DNA from: Exobasidium rhododendri
Taxonomy: Eukaryota > Basidiomycota > Exobasidiomycetes > Exobasidiales > Exobasidiaceae
NCBI GenBank assembly: GCA_026210745.1
Contig: CP110631.1
Coordinates: 1,426,001-1,490,000, forward strand
DNA: 64,000 nt
Direction of reading: 5' to 3'
In this document: positions 33,006 through 45,928 of the stretch, one piece after another
Numbering within the stretch: position 1 is the first letter of the stretch
Layout of the letters: every line of letters starts with the position of its first letter
Position numbers and translations under genes: made by a program
The notes under the pieces: model-generated
What the model saw: only the letters and a program-made list of their open reading frames with translations
What the model was told of the DNA's origin: nothing
The model's database searches: none

Positions 33006-33602
33006 AGGGAGGAAAGGGGTGTGATGCGTACCGTTTGTGAATCTAAATAACCTGGAATGCGATAGATTTGTGACACCAGCATAACCTTTGATCGCTTCTT
33101 AGCTCCCTCTGTATGGGCTTTTGTCTCTAAGCCTAAGTCTAGGCCAAGAAGGTGAGCACAAATTAAGGCTGTTGAAAGATCAAGGCAAAGCTCACAGAGA
33201 TGTCATGAATTTATGAGATCATACAAAGAGTAGGAAGAACACTGCAACAAGACATCACGAGCAGGCGACAGAAAGTGTTCGTTGGTTAGCTCACCGAAGT
33301 AGTGTCGTCAAATGGAGCATTAAAGCGTGTTTCTTCGCAGCCACAAGCATCGTTCAATATTGAAAATGATGAGGTGCGGGTCGGGCTCGGTGATTCTTCT
33401 TCCAACGCCTTAAGGTGGTGAGGTATAGCATTTATTCACAACAGCGGATGGATATGACACTATTGTAAGGTAAGTATAAATGGGGGGCACAGTTGGAGAA
33501 AAGATAGGTGGGAAAGACAGAACTGAGGATTATAGAGACCGGATATTTGTCAAAGCTTATGTCCATCTGTGTTTCGTCTTCATCGAACTCGTTGTAGTGT
33601 CT
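33006..33602. other. Convergent 3' intergenic region
   Basis: Lies between the ends of the LAMTOR2-like gene and PMP3 and presumably holds both 3' untranslated regions. The open frame at 33480-33743 on the plus strand is mostly antisense to PMP3. No other feature seen. Confidence 0.4.
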
Positions 33603-33953
33603 CTAGTACTTGAGAATGATGTAGAGGGCGTGGATGATACCGGGAATGTATCCCAAGATTGTAAGCAAGATGTTAATCCAGAAATCAGCGTTGCATCCTC
33701 GCTCGAGGAACACTCCGATCGGGGGAACGAAGATCTGAAGTAGAAAGAGAGGGAGAGAGGCGCCATAATGTTAGCTCGAGTCGTCGCTTCGACCCTTCAT
33801 GAGTGCGACGATAGGGTCATAGCTAAAAAACACGTACGGCAAAGAAGATCTGAAGAGTAGGAAACAACGGAACAAAGGGTCAGCGTCTTCCTGTTGTAGG
33901 TAGTGCATGTCTACTCGTCTCACCTTGACAATGTCGCTGCAAGTGAAAGCCAT
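33603..33953 (-). CDS. PMP3: Pmp3/UPF0057 small plasma-membrane proteolipid, with a 12-nt microexon
   Basis: Three exons (33924-33953, 33838-33849, 33603-33734) encode 57 residues. Splicing joins [14 protein letters not shown] and [19 protein letters not shown]. The rest is [20 protein letters not shown] with ILKY. This is a full-length Pmp3 (usual length 50-60) with two membrane helices and the [11 protein letters not shown] signature. Pmp3 proteins modulate membrane potential and cation tolerance at the plasma membrane. The middle exon is only 12 nt, flanked by a perfect CTCTTCAG acceptor and a GTACGT donor. Skipping it would keep frame but shorten the first helix by four residues. None of the exons is long enough to stand out as an open frame. 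Confidence 0.95.
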
Positions 33954-34783
33954 ATTGGAAGAGTTTAGAATGTAGAGTTCAAGAGAGGTCTGAGGGAGGT
34001 GGAGGTGCAGCGAGGAAGAGTGTGTCAATACGAAGACATCAAAGGGACGCTGTTGTGTCTATCCTTGACGCCTCCTCTCCGCAGGCTCGACATCGCGATG
34101 GAGCGCCGTACTCACTGTTTAATGTGAGGCTGTAAAGGTGGTGGAGTTGAAAAGGAAAAATTGCTGCCTGTCTGCACTATATATCTATTCCACGGCGGAG
34201 TGAAACCGAGGGGAGGGGCGATTTGCCGCTTTGAGGGGTTTAGATTCTTGGAAAAGGCTTTGGGCACGCTTTCGGGCGTTAGGATAACTTCGGGGGTTGA
34301 CGGTTGTATTCCATCGACGAAGACGGCGGTGCGCGTGATTACAATATGGCACTTTGTAATACAGAGTGCATGTCGTCATTGTGCACCGCCCTCTTATTTC
34401 TCCCCTTCCCTTTTACCACCAAGCCACCAAGGTTTGGTGGTGCTCCCTTCCAAATCAATAATTAAAGCTCCCTTCAGAATCGATGGTCAGAGCATCGCCT
34501 CAACCTGCTGCGCCCCCAAAAATGACCTAGGCAAGGCTTGACGATGAAAAGAGGAGGGAACGAGTACAGAAAGAGAAAGTACATTAGTCTCCAATGCTGA
34601 TTGCTAGTGGTATGGATACATGTGCTGGTATGCCAAATTTACAAGGGGGAAACTTTGGTGCGCGATAGAAAGTGCTGCAGAGTATGAACGAGGTATATTT
34701 GCATACGATGGGGGTGAGGAGAGAGAGAGAGAGAGGGTGTGTGTGTGTGTGTGTGTGTGTGTAATTTATTGCAAAATTGCCAA
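33954..34783. other. Intergenic region between PMP3 start and exo-glucanase 3' end
   Basis: Upstream region of PMP3. A TATATA element near 34178-34186 lies about 230 bp before the PMP3 start. The microsatellite at 34716-34762 is listed separately. An open frame at 34161-34541 has no protein-like features. Confidence 0.4.
34716..34762. repeat. Compound (GA)n(GT)n microsatellite
   Basis: About nine GA units run directly into about thirteen GT units. It lies just downstream of the exo-glucanase stop, probably in its 3' untranslated region. Confidence 0.95.
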
Positions 34784-36486
34784 TCACGAACTAGTCGTTG
34801 CGAAGGTGATGCTCTGGGTCTGTTGAGTGGTAGGACATCCATTGACTTGTTGAAAGACTCTAGTGGTGGGATCCTTTGGGATCCATCCTTGGGCGATGGC
34901 AGCTTGATAGCTCCATGCTGCAGAGCTCTCCGTCTTCCAGTTCCAGTATATCCAGCCGCCTGAAGATCGAGAAGGAGCGAGACAAGGGGGGGAAGAGAAG
35001 AGAGCGTGAGCAAAGAATCCCATCACTGCAACGAGCCACACATATCAGTCACTTACCAGCGCTGGCTTCAAATGTGGTGACTTGCGCTTCAAAGAATCGA
35101 CGGTAAAACAGATTCATCGTTTTGTTGTTCTGCGAGTTGACAGACTCTTTCATGGTGGCATAGGTGCAATCCTTGGTAGCACAGGCCTTTAGACTGATTG
35201 CCCATTCTCCCACAATGATGGGGAAGTTGTTCGTTTGTAGAGGCGTGAACTCTGTAGTCAAGTTGCAGGCGTATTGAACGTGTGCATCTAGAGTGGGGAG
35301 ATTCACTTGGGGAGCCCAAGCATGATAGCGATGAGTGTCGAGGGCGTAAGAGCCGTTCTTCCAGAATGAGCTTGCATACGTTGATTTCCACTCGCTCAAC
35401 GGTTCAATGAAGCAGTCGTGAACGATTGTTGTTGGCAAAACGAGAGCGTTCTTCGAGACTGTGGCCCGAATAGCAGTGTAGGCAGCTTTGTGTATCTCGG
35501 TGCTGTCATGGGAAGCTCTCTCAGTTGAAGGAAAGGAAGAACGAAAGACGCGATTTATGGGCACTCACATGTACGACTTTGACAAGGCCCAGCAAGCTGG
35601 TTCATTCAGGATCTCGATGCCCTTGACAACTCCTCCGTACTGAGCATCGTTGACATACAATTGGACGATTTTTTCCAGGGCAGAGTAAAGACGAGCTGCA
35701 TTCTTCGTGGGGTTGCTGGACGCGAAACGTACTGTTGCACGAAGGTGAAGGGCGTCAGACTGCGCTTGCTTCCACTGACAAAGTGTTCGCCCACGTAGCT
35801 GTCACTCACTAGGACCAGCTCGCCCGCTATTGTCAAAGCCATTCTGACTCTTGGGTGCCGTGTGCATGTCTATGATGACGTCTAGGTCGTATTTCTTTGC
35901 CCAAAGTAGGGCCTGGCTGATGTAAGGCTGTTCGGCATAAGCAAGATAGGGCTCAGTAGTGGAAGATCCATTGAAGGCCCAGTGAGGAACGGGCAATCGG
36001 ACAGTGTCTGTTGTACAGGAAGGAAGCGGAGAGGGGTCATATTTGAGTTTTACTTCCAAAAGGTGAGGAACGGAGCGCAGGATCAAAGAACTCACTCAGA
36101 CCAGCTGCACTGATTTGTTGAAAATCGGTCTCTGTGATCCATGATTCCCAATGTTGAGTCAAGGCCTTTCGCGCAGTGACAGAGTCGACCTTTTTCATGT
36201 AGGTGTACTGATCGACCACTCCTTTTGCAACAAGGTCGTCTGTGAAGAATGACGGCATCATCCAGAGCTCCAGGATGAACCAGCCACCCAAGTTGACGCC
36301 CCGAACGGTTTTCTTCCGACCGATTCGAGAATGTTCTTGACTGCGCTTCTGTAATGCATGCTTGACGGTCTTGGAAGCTGAAGAAGGGGAAAGACGGCTA
36401 TCCTGAACAGACAAAGATTGAACGGTAGTAACACAAGCAAGAGCAGCAAGTGCTAGCAAGACGAGCACGGCGAAGCGATTGAGCAT
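34784..36486 (-). CDS. Secreted exo-beta-1,3-glucanase, GH5 family (Exg1-like)
   Basis: Five exons (36096-36486, 35810-36007, 35569-35731, 35057-35502, 34784-34959) give 457 residues. A signal peptide (MLNRFAVLVLLALAALACV) is followed by a Ser-rich, dibasic stretch (LQKRSQ) that fits Kex2-type processing. The catalytic domain shows RGVNLGGWFILELWMMPSF, NTVRLPVPHWAF, IIDMHTAPKSQNGFDNSGR, the acid/base Glu in GIEILNEPACW, and the nucleophile Glu in PIIVGEWAISL. GWIYWNWKTESSAAWSYQ precedes the end. These enzymes trim beta-1,3-glucan from its non-reducing ends and act in wall remodelling or nutrition outside the cell. A TATA-like element sits about 75 bp upstream. Confidence 0.95.
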
Positions 36487-36556
36487 AGCAGCAGCAGTAT
36501 GAAGCAAGTAAGGGGACGATGAAGGGAGAGGAGGGAGGATGCCTGCCTCTTCATCT

Positions 36557-36565
36557 CTATATAAA
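36557..36565 (-). promoter_or_regulatory. TATA-like element upstream of the exo-glucanase
   Basis: The minus strand reads TTTATATAG about 75 bp before the ATG at 36486. Position and sequence fit a core promoter TATA element. There is no experimental support. Confidence 0.4.
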
Positions 36566-37511
36566 CGAACGTACTTTAACACCCTCCGTCGCCTGGATAA
36601 GATTGCCGTGAGCTTATTTGTCTCGCAGCATGCACCTTCTCCTCCATCCCTTCCGAAACATCACACACGCACACCACCCCCCTATCGAGGAAATGCAGCA
36701 ACGTTTTTGTTATGCCGTTTGTCTGTGTCTGGATTGGGAACGGAAGCGAAATCCTTGATTAGCTCGACTTGAACTCGAAACACTCTTGAAGATTCGTGCA
36801 GAAATGCTCCTCCACTGCGTTGACCCGCCCTCGCCATCTACGATGCAAGGAGGTCGTTGGACACGTCAAAGTAGACTTTCGAACGAGACGTGCACTTTTT
36901 ATTACGAAACATATCGCGGTTGTGGCTATCTTAATTATAACGAACCGCGCGAAAAGGCTAAAGCTTAATAACCTTATTTGTCCAGCAAGAATGTAGATTT
37001 GTGCAGCAAGAATGTGGTCTGAAGTGGGTAGGTAGATTCTGCCTGAATCCGTGCGAAGGACAAACGAGGAGAATTTGCCATCATAGTCAATAAAACAAGT
37101 ACGCCCTGATGAGATGAATCAGATCTGACGGCGATATTGATATTAAGCTAATGGGAGCGAGGGGAGGATGGTATCATTTCCTTTTCGCTGCTTGCAGTAG
37201 ATCAGAGGTGCAGACTAGTATGACCAGACAGTGCTCACTAGTGGCATGCCAGCAAACCCTTAAGATAGATGCAGAATGTAGCAAGGATGTTGATGTACAT
37301 TGAAATGAGTGAAGGCCGTGATGAGAACGCGAAAAAGATTCCGGCAAGATGTTTGCTGAACGGAGCATGATGTTAGGCACTTGTGATTGTCTGCTGAGGA
37401 TTGATGGATGCCGGTAAAGATCGAGAAGGTGAAGAGAAGATATTGAGGCCCGCTCTCGCATCGAAGATAGACGAATGATGCGAGTATTGTGCAAAGCCCA
37501 AGATCACGCAA
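36566..37511. other. Intergenic region between exo-glucanase start and CLC 3' end
   Basis: About 950 bp. It should contain the distal promoter of the exo-glucanase and the 3' region of the CLC gene. I see no convincing open frame, RNA gene or repeat. Confidence 0.4.
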
Positions 37512-40500
37512 CTAGTGCTCGAGGGTGGAGAGAAAGGCAAGCCATCTAAAGGGATGAGAAAGAATTGAAAAGAAGAGTCAGTGAGGCTGTCGATAGAGAT
37601 CAGGGCAGGGCGATGCGGGTACACACGAACCTCTTCTTGAAGATGAGACCCTTGAAGGAGCCATCATCGTTGAGTACGACGAGGTAACGAATACCCAGCT
37701 TGACGAACATCTGATGGACGAGCTCCAGCGAAGTAGATGTCGTGACGGTGCACGGTGCTTTGTCTACGTACACGCTCAAATCGCTAGGCTCGTCCAAAGA
37801 GAACATGATGGAGTCTCTCATCATGGGGAGTGTTTGACCATCACCCCTTGAGACGTGATCAAATGTACAGACTGACTGGCCGTGGTCGATGTCAGCGTCA
37901 CCACTACGATCCAGCGCCGAAGCAAAGGAATTTAGTCCATGCTCCAATTCCTGAGCTGCAATGTAGCCGACCAATCTCCAGCTCTTCTTTGCGTTAGAGT
38001 TGTTTTGTTGAGTATCTTTTATGTTGACGACGAGTGGGAACCCTCCATCAGTGTAACCAAGGCCAAGGGCTAATCTCTGCAGTTTCACTCGAAGTACGTC
38101 GACAGTATTCTCCTCTTCCAGGGAGATGACTTCGATGCCTGTATCGACAGCATCCACGATAGACACGCCCTGCCATGTGTGTTCCTCTTTCGCATCTAGA
38201 TAGGGTAAGCCGGAGAATTGCATGACCAAGTCGTAGATACCTTTATGTTCCAGTGCATCGGCAATCGTTCGCGCCACAAGAACACTGAGCATGACAGGCA
38301 CAGCATACGTTAGTGTCCCAGTCAGCTCAAACATGATCACCACCAAAGACACTGTAGTCCTCGTTACGCCAGATAGAGCGGCGGCAGCTCCTACCATGGC
38401 GTACACTCCTGGTACGATACAGGAGGTACTGTCTTCTCTACACCAGTCGAAGAGCGATGATTCCGGATGAGTCCATTGTGCGTATTGCACGAGCAGGCCT
38501 ACGATCCTACCAAAGCAAGCACCCACGGCTAATGTAGGAATGAAAATACCAGCGGGTAACTTGATGCCAAAGGTGATGATTGTCAAAAGACCTTTCACAA
38601 TCATGGCAAACGCAATAGCACAGAGGAGTGGCCCGATCTCCGATGGCTTCGACACGCAAAGACCATCCAATGACTCGTGTTCATGGCATTCACTGAACAG
38701 ATCCGCGATCAGTTCCGGCCCACTCATGCGTGTGTAACCGTTCAAGAAGGAAAGTACGACGCTGATGACGGTGATCAGAACGACTTCATAGACGGGATGT
38801 TTCGCCATCCAAGTCTTTGAACGTACTCTTGTGCTCCAAATCACGTTGAGTCGAGTAAAAAAAGCTCCGTAGAGACCGCCAAAAACACCAATGACGATGA
38901 AGAAAATCAATTCGAGCCAGTGCCAATCTCGATCGTACGTCACTTGAAATAGGACAGTCTTTCCAGTTCCGAAGGGATCGATAAATCGGAGAGTTGCAGC
39001 GGCCACCATTGCACAGAAGAAGGAGCGAAACAAGACCTGTGGGGGTCCAAAGGCTCAGAGGTAGCAGTCTCTGCGTGCACCTTTGTGTCACTCACTTTAG
39101 CAGGAAAGTAGTAGGACACTTCCTCCATCGAGAATAGTACACCTCCGACTGGCGCGCCAAAGGCAACAGCAACACCGGCTGCACAGGCACACGAAAGCAT
39201 CTCTCTCCTCTTTGACTCGTTACGCTCGTACTTGCTGAACAACCGACAGACTATGTTTCCCACGCACGATGCAATGTGAACAAACGGGCCTTCTTTGCCC
39301 AAAGAGAGGCCACTTGCGACGGATAGTGTCAGACCGACGCTCTTTGTGAACAGTGTCCAAAAGCCCAAGTAACCATGAATGACAAACCCGCTCAGGATGC
39401 ACTTCACTTCTGAGATTCCACTTCCGCTGCCAAAATATAGCACTTTCCGGGAAGGAATGGCATCCGAGATACGATTTCGATCAGCCATCTGTGAGATAAA
39501 CTTTGGTGGAAGTGCTTTTGGTGGGGTTGAGGTCGCAGAGTAAGACGATGTTGGCCTGCTTTGTCTATCTTGAGCACTGAAAAGTGGTGTTCGCTCGTCG
39601 CATTGACCAGAGGTGTCAACAAATTCTGAGGAGGTAGTATGTGGAGAAGCTTGAGGAGAAGTCGTTGATGACGAAGTTTTTCGTGCTGGTGTAGCAGAGC
39701 CGGCTATGCCATCCTTCTTGGAAATGTAGAGTTCCGACGAGGTGAGATATATAGTCAGGAGGGAAGCAATGGATGCCCACAGTATCTGAATTAAGAAGAC
39801 TCAGCAAAGATCTGTCACCAAGAGAAGTTCCTTCGAGATCACTTACCGCGATTCCAACATACATGCCATAATCTGCTATCCAGTTCTCCTCACCACTCAA
39901 GCTGAATCGATCACCCCATGTTATCCAACCCGGGCACGATTCATCCTCCATTACTGCTCTCCACTTTGGGCTCGCAGCTACAGGACCAGCCCATCCTGCT
40001 AATATCCGGTTGTTCATTCGCGGCAGAAGAGAAAGACCTTTCGAAGGACTGAAAAGTGAGGAAGTGTTATAAGATGCAGAGTTGGAGCGGGTGGAAGAGC
40101 CGCTACCATCCCAGTCTGGCCCTCTCGCAAAAGGACAACAAAACCTTTTTGCAAGCCTCCAATCTCTACCGCAGTAGCCCTCCTTCAAGTCGAAGAGTAC
40201 GGCCTCTGATTGTATGATCCATCCAGCAATCAAGGCAGTGAGGATACCGGTGATGGTTACGACGAGCCATCCTGCAAAGTTGCGAGCGTCTCCTTTTGTC
40301 AATAATGCCAAATATTTTCCCGAAGCAAGCTCGACATGGCTCACCTTGGAATTGATCCCAAGTATTGGCAAGAATACCAGAAAGCCCCTTCCTGCCTCTC
40401 AGTCTCCTAAGCCTAGACGACTCTTTTATTGAGTCGTGTATCCAATCGATTGTTGTATAGGATTCGTACCAGACACTGTCCGAAGGGAATCGGTGTGAGC

Positions 40501-40776
40501 ATTGTCCGTACTACTCATCGCCTTCTTTGCCTCCTATTCTACCCCTCACCGAAGACCGTTGTCGCTGCTACTTTGAGCTTCTTCCTGCAAGCTAGTGTCG
40601 TCGTATAATCTGGTCTTGACGACGTCCTCTTCTGTGCCACGATCGAGTCCGGAAAACATAGATGTCCTGGTCCGGACTCTGTTGATGACTCTGGCCGGGA
40701 AAGAGGGACGAAGGCGACCATTGACGTCATCCGACGACATCGTTCGAGGTAGATTGCGAGCGTGTGGTCGTGACAT
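37512..40776 (-). CDS. CLC-family chloride transporter (exchanger type)
   Basis: Six exons (40550-40776, 40345-40475, 39847-40271, 39096-39785, 37631-39036, 37512-37545) sum to 970 residues. The cytosolic N-terminus contains the fungal [11 protein letters not shown] motif. The pore signatures are [17 protein letters not shown] (gating Glu present) and [17 protein letters not shown]. In SMEEVSYYF the position of the proton glutamate is kept, so a 2Cl-/H+ exchanger like Gef1/CLC-3 is more likely than a channel. Two CBS domains follow, with a Ser/Asp-rich linker between them. The last exon encodes only the final residues ([10 protein letters not shown]). The expected site is a Golgi, endosome or vacuole membrane. 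A more upstream Met exists at 40818. Confidence 0.93.
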
Positions 40777-42104
40777 GGTTGGACTGGTCGGACTGTAGTA
40801 GGATGGTACGAGCGTCAATTCCTCTTGCTCCTTCCCGCCCTACTGCTCTCGATGGTACTCACATGGAGCGTGACATTCGACGGGCAACCTGGTCAGCTAC
40901 ATCGACTGACAACCTCGTTGAAGCCGCCATCTCCCTCTACTGCAGTTGACAAGAGACGCAGTTGAAGAAGAGGTATCACTGCATTCAGGGGCGGCTATGG
41001 AAAGAGTGCTAGAAGAAAAATATAGAAGCACTTTAAATAAGTTCAACACAATAACACTTTTACCCCCCCCCCTCCCCCACTAAATCCAGGCGCAGAACTG
41101 ATTCTAGTTGGCAGGTCGATGGGGTTCGACCGAAAAGGACGCTAAGCACGGTCCTATTCTTTGCCAAGCTGTATGGCAGTGGCCAGTCAAGGAGGGGCAT
41201 CTCGATGCAGGCCTGATCGAGATGTCATTGCAAAGATCTCGCATTCTACCATGTATACACCCTTATTCCGCGACTGATAATACGAAGAAGGAGAATGGCA
41301 GCCCTCTCCCCTCCCCGCGACAAGTTGACGACGCGCGCTTTGGTCATCTCTCACACCCCACGAGCTGGCGGAAGACGATCCCTCGCTCGCCCAGGGAAAG
41401 GAAGCGAGAGGGCCCGAGCTCAGCTGCGCTCAGCTTCCGTCGAGACGTGTTCTTCCTATAAATAAATTTCAAACGTGAATCACACGCATCGCGGGTACTT
41501 TCCACAGGGGGATCCTGTCGATTTGATTTATCGAGAGGCGTGCGTGTGTGACCAAGACTGAGACTCTTTATTTGACGGAGGAAGGCGGCGCGTCTGGCCC
41601 AGGGTGGCTGAGTTTGTAAATTGGTAGAGAGAGAAAGAGCGAGCGAGATGCAGTAAGGGCATAGGACGAGTGACGCCAAGTATCCGCTAAGCTGCCACAA
41701 GTCTCTTAGCGGGCCTCAAGATCCCTTATTCGGTCCGCGTCTTTTCTTCATCTCTGCTTTCTGCTTTGACATCTTCATTTTCATTGCTCTGAATCTGGTC
41801 TCTTCGACAGCGCAACGCCAGATCTCCTCTTTTTTTAGATTACAATACTACCTTCCCACCAGACCACCTCATCCGCGCAACCGCCGTCAGACTCTTTTTC
41901 GACACGCCTTGCGCTCTACCACTCGCCTTTGTTTGTGTACAAGTATCTCTTCGCGTCCCTGTCGTTCTACCGCACAGGAAAAGTCCTTCCAACGATCAAC
42001 TAGAAGGAAGGGCGTTTAATTCGTGTGGGAGGAAGTGACTGCTTCTCGTCCATCGACTCCAGCAATATTGGCGGTCCATCAAGGATAGCTTTTCGTCTTT
42101 CAGG
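40777..42104. other. Long divergent intergenic region (CLC / SSN6)
   Basis: About 1.3 kb. The 400 bp before the SSN6 start (41700-42104) is pyrimidine-rich and looks like a long 5' untranslated leader, common for this regulator. A C-run near 41065-41078 and a short open frame at 41108-41461 have no other sign of function. Confidence 0.4.
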
Positions 42105-45100
42105 ATGAATCATCACAACGTCCATCATTCGCACCCTCATCCGAGCTCGGGCTATTCTACGTACGGGCCAGGATCAGGTCCTCCGCCCGGCTCACACTCT
42201 AATTCAATACCTCAGGGTTTGCCGCCTGCTCCTCCACCCACATCTTCCCATCATCATCCACATCATCCCCCACCACCACCATCTTCATCACATGGGCACC
42301 ACTCGCATCATTCGAACCACATGCCGCCGCCGCCGAATCAAATGAACGGCGTCCCTCCACCAATTGGATCGCACGGTGGTCCAAGCCCAAGAGTCGTGTC
42401 TGGTCAAGCACAGCCGTTGATGGATGGTTCAGGAATGCCACCACCACCTCCGCGAACGACTTCAGCGTCCGGTCATCATCACATGCAGCAACACCCTCAT
42501 AATGGTCCACCTCCTTCTCATCATCTAATGGAGATGGGAGGAGCTGGCCAACCAATGAGTGTGATTCAGAAGTTGTCACATTCTGACGAACAGGCTTGGA
42601 TAGCCATTGGTGAGTCGTTGGCACGCTTTTGGTGGGAATAGAGCAGCACTGACGCATTTCGATCTGCTTTCTTTCTTACAGGCTCAGCAGCGGAGGCAAT
42701 GGAGGACTACGAGAGAGCAATTGCGGCATATGAGTCGTCCTTACGCCATAATCCATACTCGATCCCTGCCATGAATGCCATTGCAGGAGTGAACCGAACT
42801 CTGGACCGTTTTGAAAAGGTGCGGTGAAGCAGATGTGTTTGAAGTGAAAAGCGTAGTAATTGACTCGGATTTTATCTTCATATCACAATCGCAGGCTGTC
42901 GAGTACTTTCAAAGGGTGCTCAACATCGTTCCTGAGAACGGCGAGACGTGGGGCGCGATGGGTCATTGTTACCTGATGATGGACGATCTCCAAAAGGCAT
43001 ATACAGCCTACCAGCAAGCACTCTATCACCTTCCCAACCCAAAGGAGCCGAAATTATGGTATGGTATTGGAATTCTCTATGACCGCTATGGCAGCTTGGA
43101 GCATGCCGAGGAAGCATTTGCGAGTGTCGTCAGAATGGATCCGAGTGCGTAATTTCCCTCTGCTGATCTCTTCGAAGCCTTGTGACACTGTACTGACGAG
43201 TCCCTTTTCTTTACTTTACCCCGACCTAGACTACGAGAAGGCAAACGAAATCTACTTTCGACTAGGCATCATCTACAAGCAACAGAACAAGTATCAAGCA
43301 AGTCTAGAGTGCTTTCGTTACATTCTCAACAACCCACCTCGCCCACTCACTGAAGTCGACATATGGTTCCAAATTGGTCACGTCTACGAGCAACAGAAGG
43401 AGTTTGGATTGGCAAAGGAAGCATATGAGAGAGTCTTGGCAGAGAACCCCTCGCATGCCAAAGTGCTACAACAGCTAGGTTGGCTCTACCATCAAAGCAA
43501 TGCCGGATTTGAAAATCAAGAAAAGGCGATTCAATTCCTGACTAAGAGTTTAGAAAGTGACGCAAACGACTCACAGAGTTGGTATCTACTCGGAAGAGCG
43601 TACATGGCAGGTCGAAACTACAACAAAGCGTACGAAGCGTACCAGCAAGCAGTGTATCGAGATGGCAAGAATCCGACATTTTGGTGTTCGATTGGTGTGC
43701 TTTACTATCAGATCAGTCAATATCGGGATGCTCTTGATGCGTACTCTAGAGCTATTCGACTTAATCCGTACATTTCCGAAGTCTGGTTTGATTTGGGAAG
43801 CCTGTACGAGTCTTGCAACAATCAAATCTCTGACGCCATCGATGCCTACCTTCGAGCTTCTGAATTGGATCCCGACAATGTGCAAATTCAACAACGAATC
43901 ACTCTACTGCGAAATGCAGAAGCGAGAGGCGAATCAGTCACCTCTGCCCCTATGCCACAAGATGTTCACCCAACAGCCTATGCAAACAATGCCAATCTAG
44001 GAACAGGACCCTCTACGGCAGGACTAGGGGGAGGACCAGCTCCTGGGGTAGCCTTTGGATATGATGGTCAAGGTCCGCCTCATCTTTCTGTGCCGGGAGA
44101 AGGCGGGAGCGGAGGTAGAGATCTGTCAGGTCCGCCCCCGAATCTTTTGCGACCTAGTCAATCACCTCCTGGCCCTAGCTTCCGCGACGGTCCAGGTCCG
44201 TCTATCCCGAACATTGATGAAAAGGGAACAAAGGGACCGAATTCTCACGCTGCCTTGGCGCCTATGAATACACCGAGAGGCGTTTCACCTGTCCCATCGC
44301 ATCGGAACACATTTCCTGCACCTCATGAGCGCTCCTCGCCTCGCTCGCAAGCCTACTCACGGAATGCAGAGTATGAGAGGGAGAGGGAGAGAGAAATGGA
44401 GTGGGAAAGGGAGAGAATATATGGTAACAAGGAATACTACAACAATGGCAGGAACGGAGCAGCAGGAGGACCACCACCGCCACCTCAGCAACAGCAACAA
44501 GCTTCACAACCACCCTCGCATCGATCTTATGGCTCAAGTGGATACGAAGGTGGTGCCTACCCTTCGCCGTATCCTCCATCGCAACCTCCTTCCCGTTACG
44601 ATCCCATTGTTGATCACGAGAGAAGGAATAGGATGGAAGAACAGACTGGACCAAAGTCTAAGAGCGGTGGAAGTGTCACAAAGGGCTTGAAGAAGACCAG
44701 AGACGAAGAACAACAGCGTCTTTCTTCACCTGCAAGCAGAAAGGTCAGTGGAGGGACAAAGCTGACGGATGGCAAGATTCCTTCGCCAGGAAGGAATGGC
44801 GTCAAGCGAGGAGCAGGAGCAGGAGCAGCGAAACAAGATGGAGCCGGAGCAGGTCATTTGCGCTCTGAATCTAGTTCTTCATCAGGGAGTAACAAGCCCT
44901 TGGCTGCTGGTGTCTCTTCTCAGACGCCGACGTTACCCGCACCACCAGCATCAATCATGGCGTCAACAGCAACGGCCGCGACAACCCCTGCTTCTCGAGT
45001 GGTAGATGAAGATTATGACGATAGTGCGGCCGATGCTTTGATGGGCTTGGCAGGGGCAGCGGCTGCCTCTGCTTCTGCCCCACCGAAAAGGAAGACGGTC

Positions 45101-45754
45101 GAAGAGCAAAATGGAGACGGAGTGGAGAAGAATGAAAGTGAAAAGGAGGTAAAAGGATCGATCAAAGAGAGGAACGAGGATGTTCCTGTTGTCCATGATG
45201 AAAGCGATGCGGGAGTCGAAAGGCCGAACTCGAATTCTACACTCCACGATAGTGCAAGAGAAGCAGAAAAGGACCGCGAAGCATTGGAAGAAGTCAAGGA
45301 CAGAGCGGAAAGGGCCGCTGATGTAGAAGAGGAAGACGAGCAATCGGGCGCATTTAAAAGCCTGTTGGGAAAGAGAAATACAGACGATAAGGAGGCAGAC
45401 GAAGAGGAGGAGGTGGGAAAAGAAGTAGGAACGGAGAGTCAAGGATTTAAGAAGATGAAGGCAGGGGACAAGGAAGACGAGGAAGGCTCCGTGGCTGCGG
45501 AGGGGATGAAGACGGGTGATGTCGATCTTGATAATAACAAAGCGGCAGCAGCAACAAGTCCGACGGAAAAGCAGGATGCAGAGAACAACGACGAATCTAT
45601 GCAAGAAGAAGGCGCCATCAACACTGCTCAGCCAGATCCTAAAGACGGTGTGGCAGCAGAAGAAGAAAATAAAGCAGTGGAGCGAGCTCAATCGGAACCA
45701 GAGGAAGGCGAAGTCGAAACCGAGGAAGGTTCGGCAGCTGTTCGTGGTGTTTGA
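42105..45754 (+). CDS. SSN6: Ssn6/Cyc8 general transcriptional corepressor, TPR protein
   Basis: Four exons (42105-42609, 42682-42818, 42895-43144, 43230-45754) give 1138 residues. The N-terminus is His/Pro/Ser-rich and disordered. About ten tetratricopeptide repeats follow, with recognisable units such as AWIAIGSAAEAMEDYERAIA, TWGAMGHCYLMMDDLQKAYT, LWYGIGILYDRYGSLEHAEE and SWYLLGRAYMAGRNYNKAYE; the last ends near NNQISDAIDAYLRASELDPD. The C-terminal 600 residues are low complexity (Pro/Gly, then Ala, then Glu/Lys-rich). In yeast Cyc8 pairs with Tup1 to repress many genes in the nucleus. Order, spacing and length fit the family. All junctions keep frame. Confidence 0.95.
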
Positions 45755-45928
45755 TCGGGAATGGGAGCACGAAAAGTCGCCCGAATGGTCGAAAGTGTCC
45801 CATCTTCCATGACGAGCACGATCTGAACCGATAGCCTCCCCTTTATTTTGGGATTTGTATCGTCTGCCTAGTAATTGATTCGCGAAGAGTATGAATAGTA
45901 CAGTGGTATTGAGTGTGTGAGAAGGTGC

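Noticed and set aside
33480-33743. An 87-codon plus-strand frame
   Set aside because: Mostly antisense to the firmly identified PMP3 last exon.
41108-41461. A 117-codon plus-strand frame in the SSN6 upstream region
   Set aside because: Composition is not protein-like, and it lies in what looks like promoter/leader DNA.
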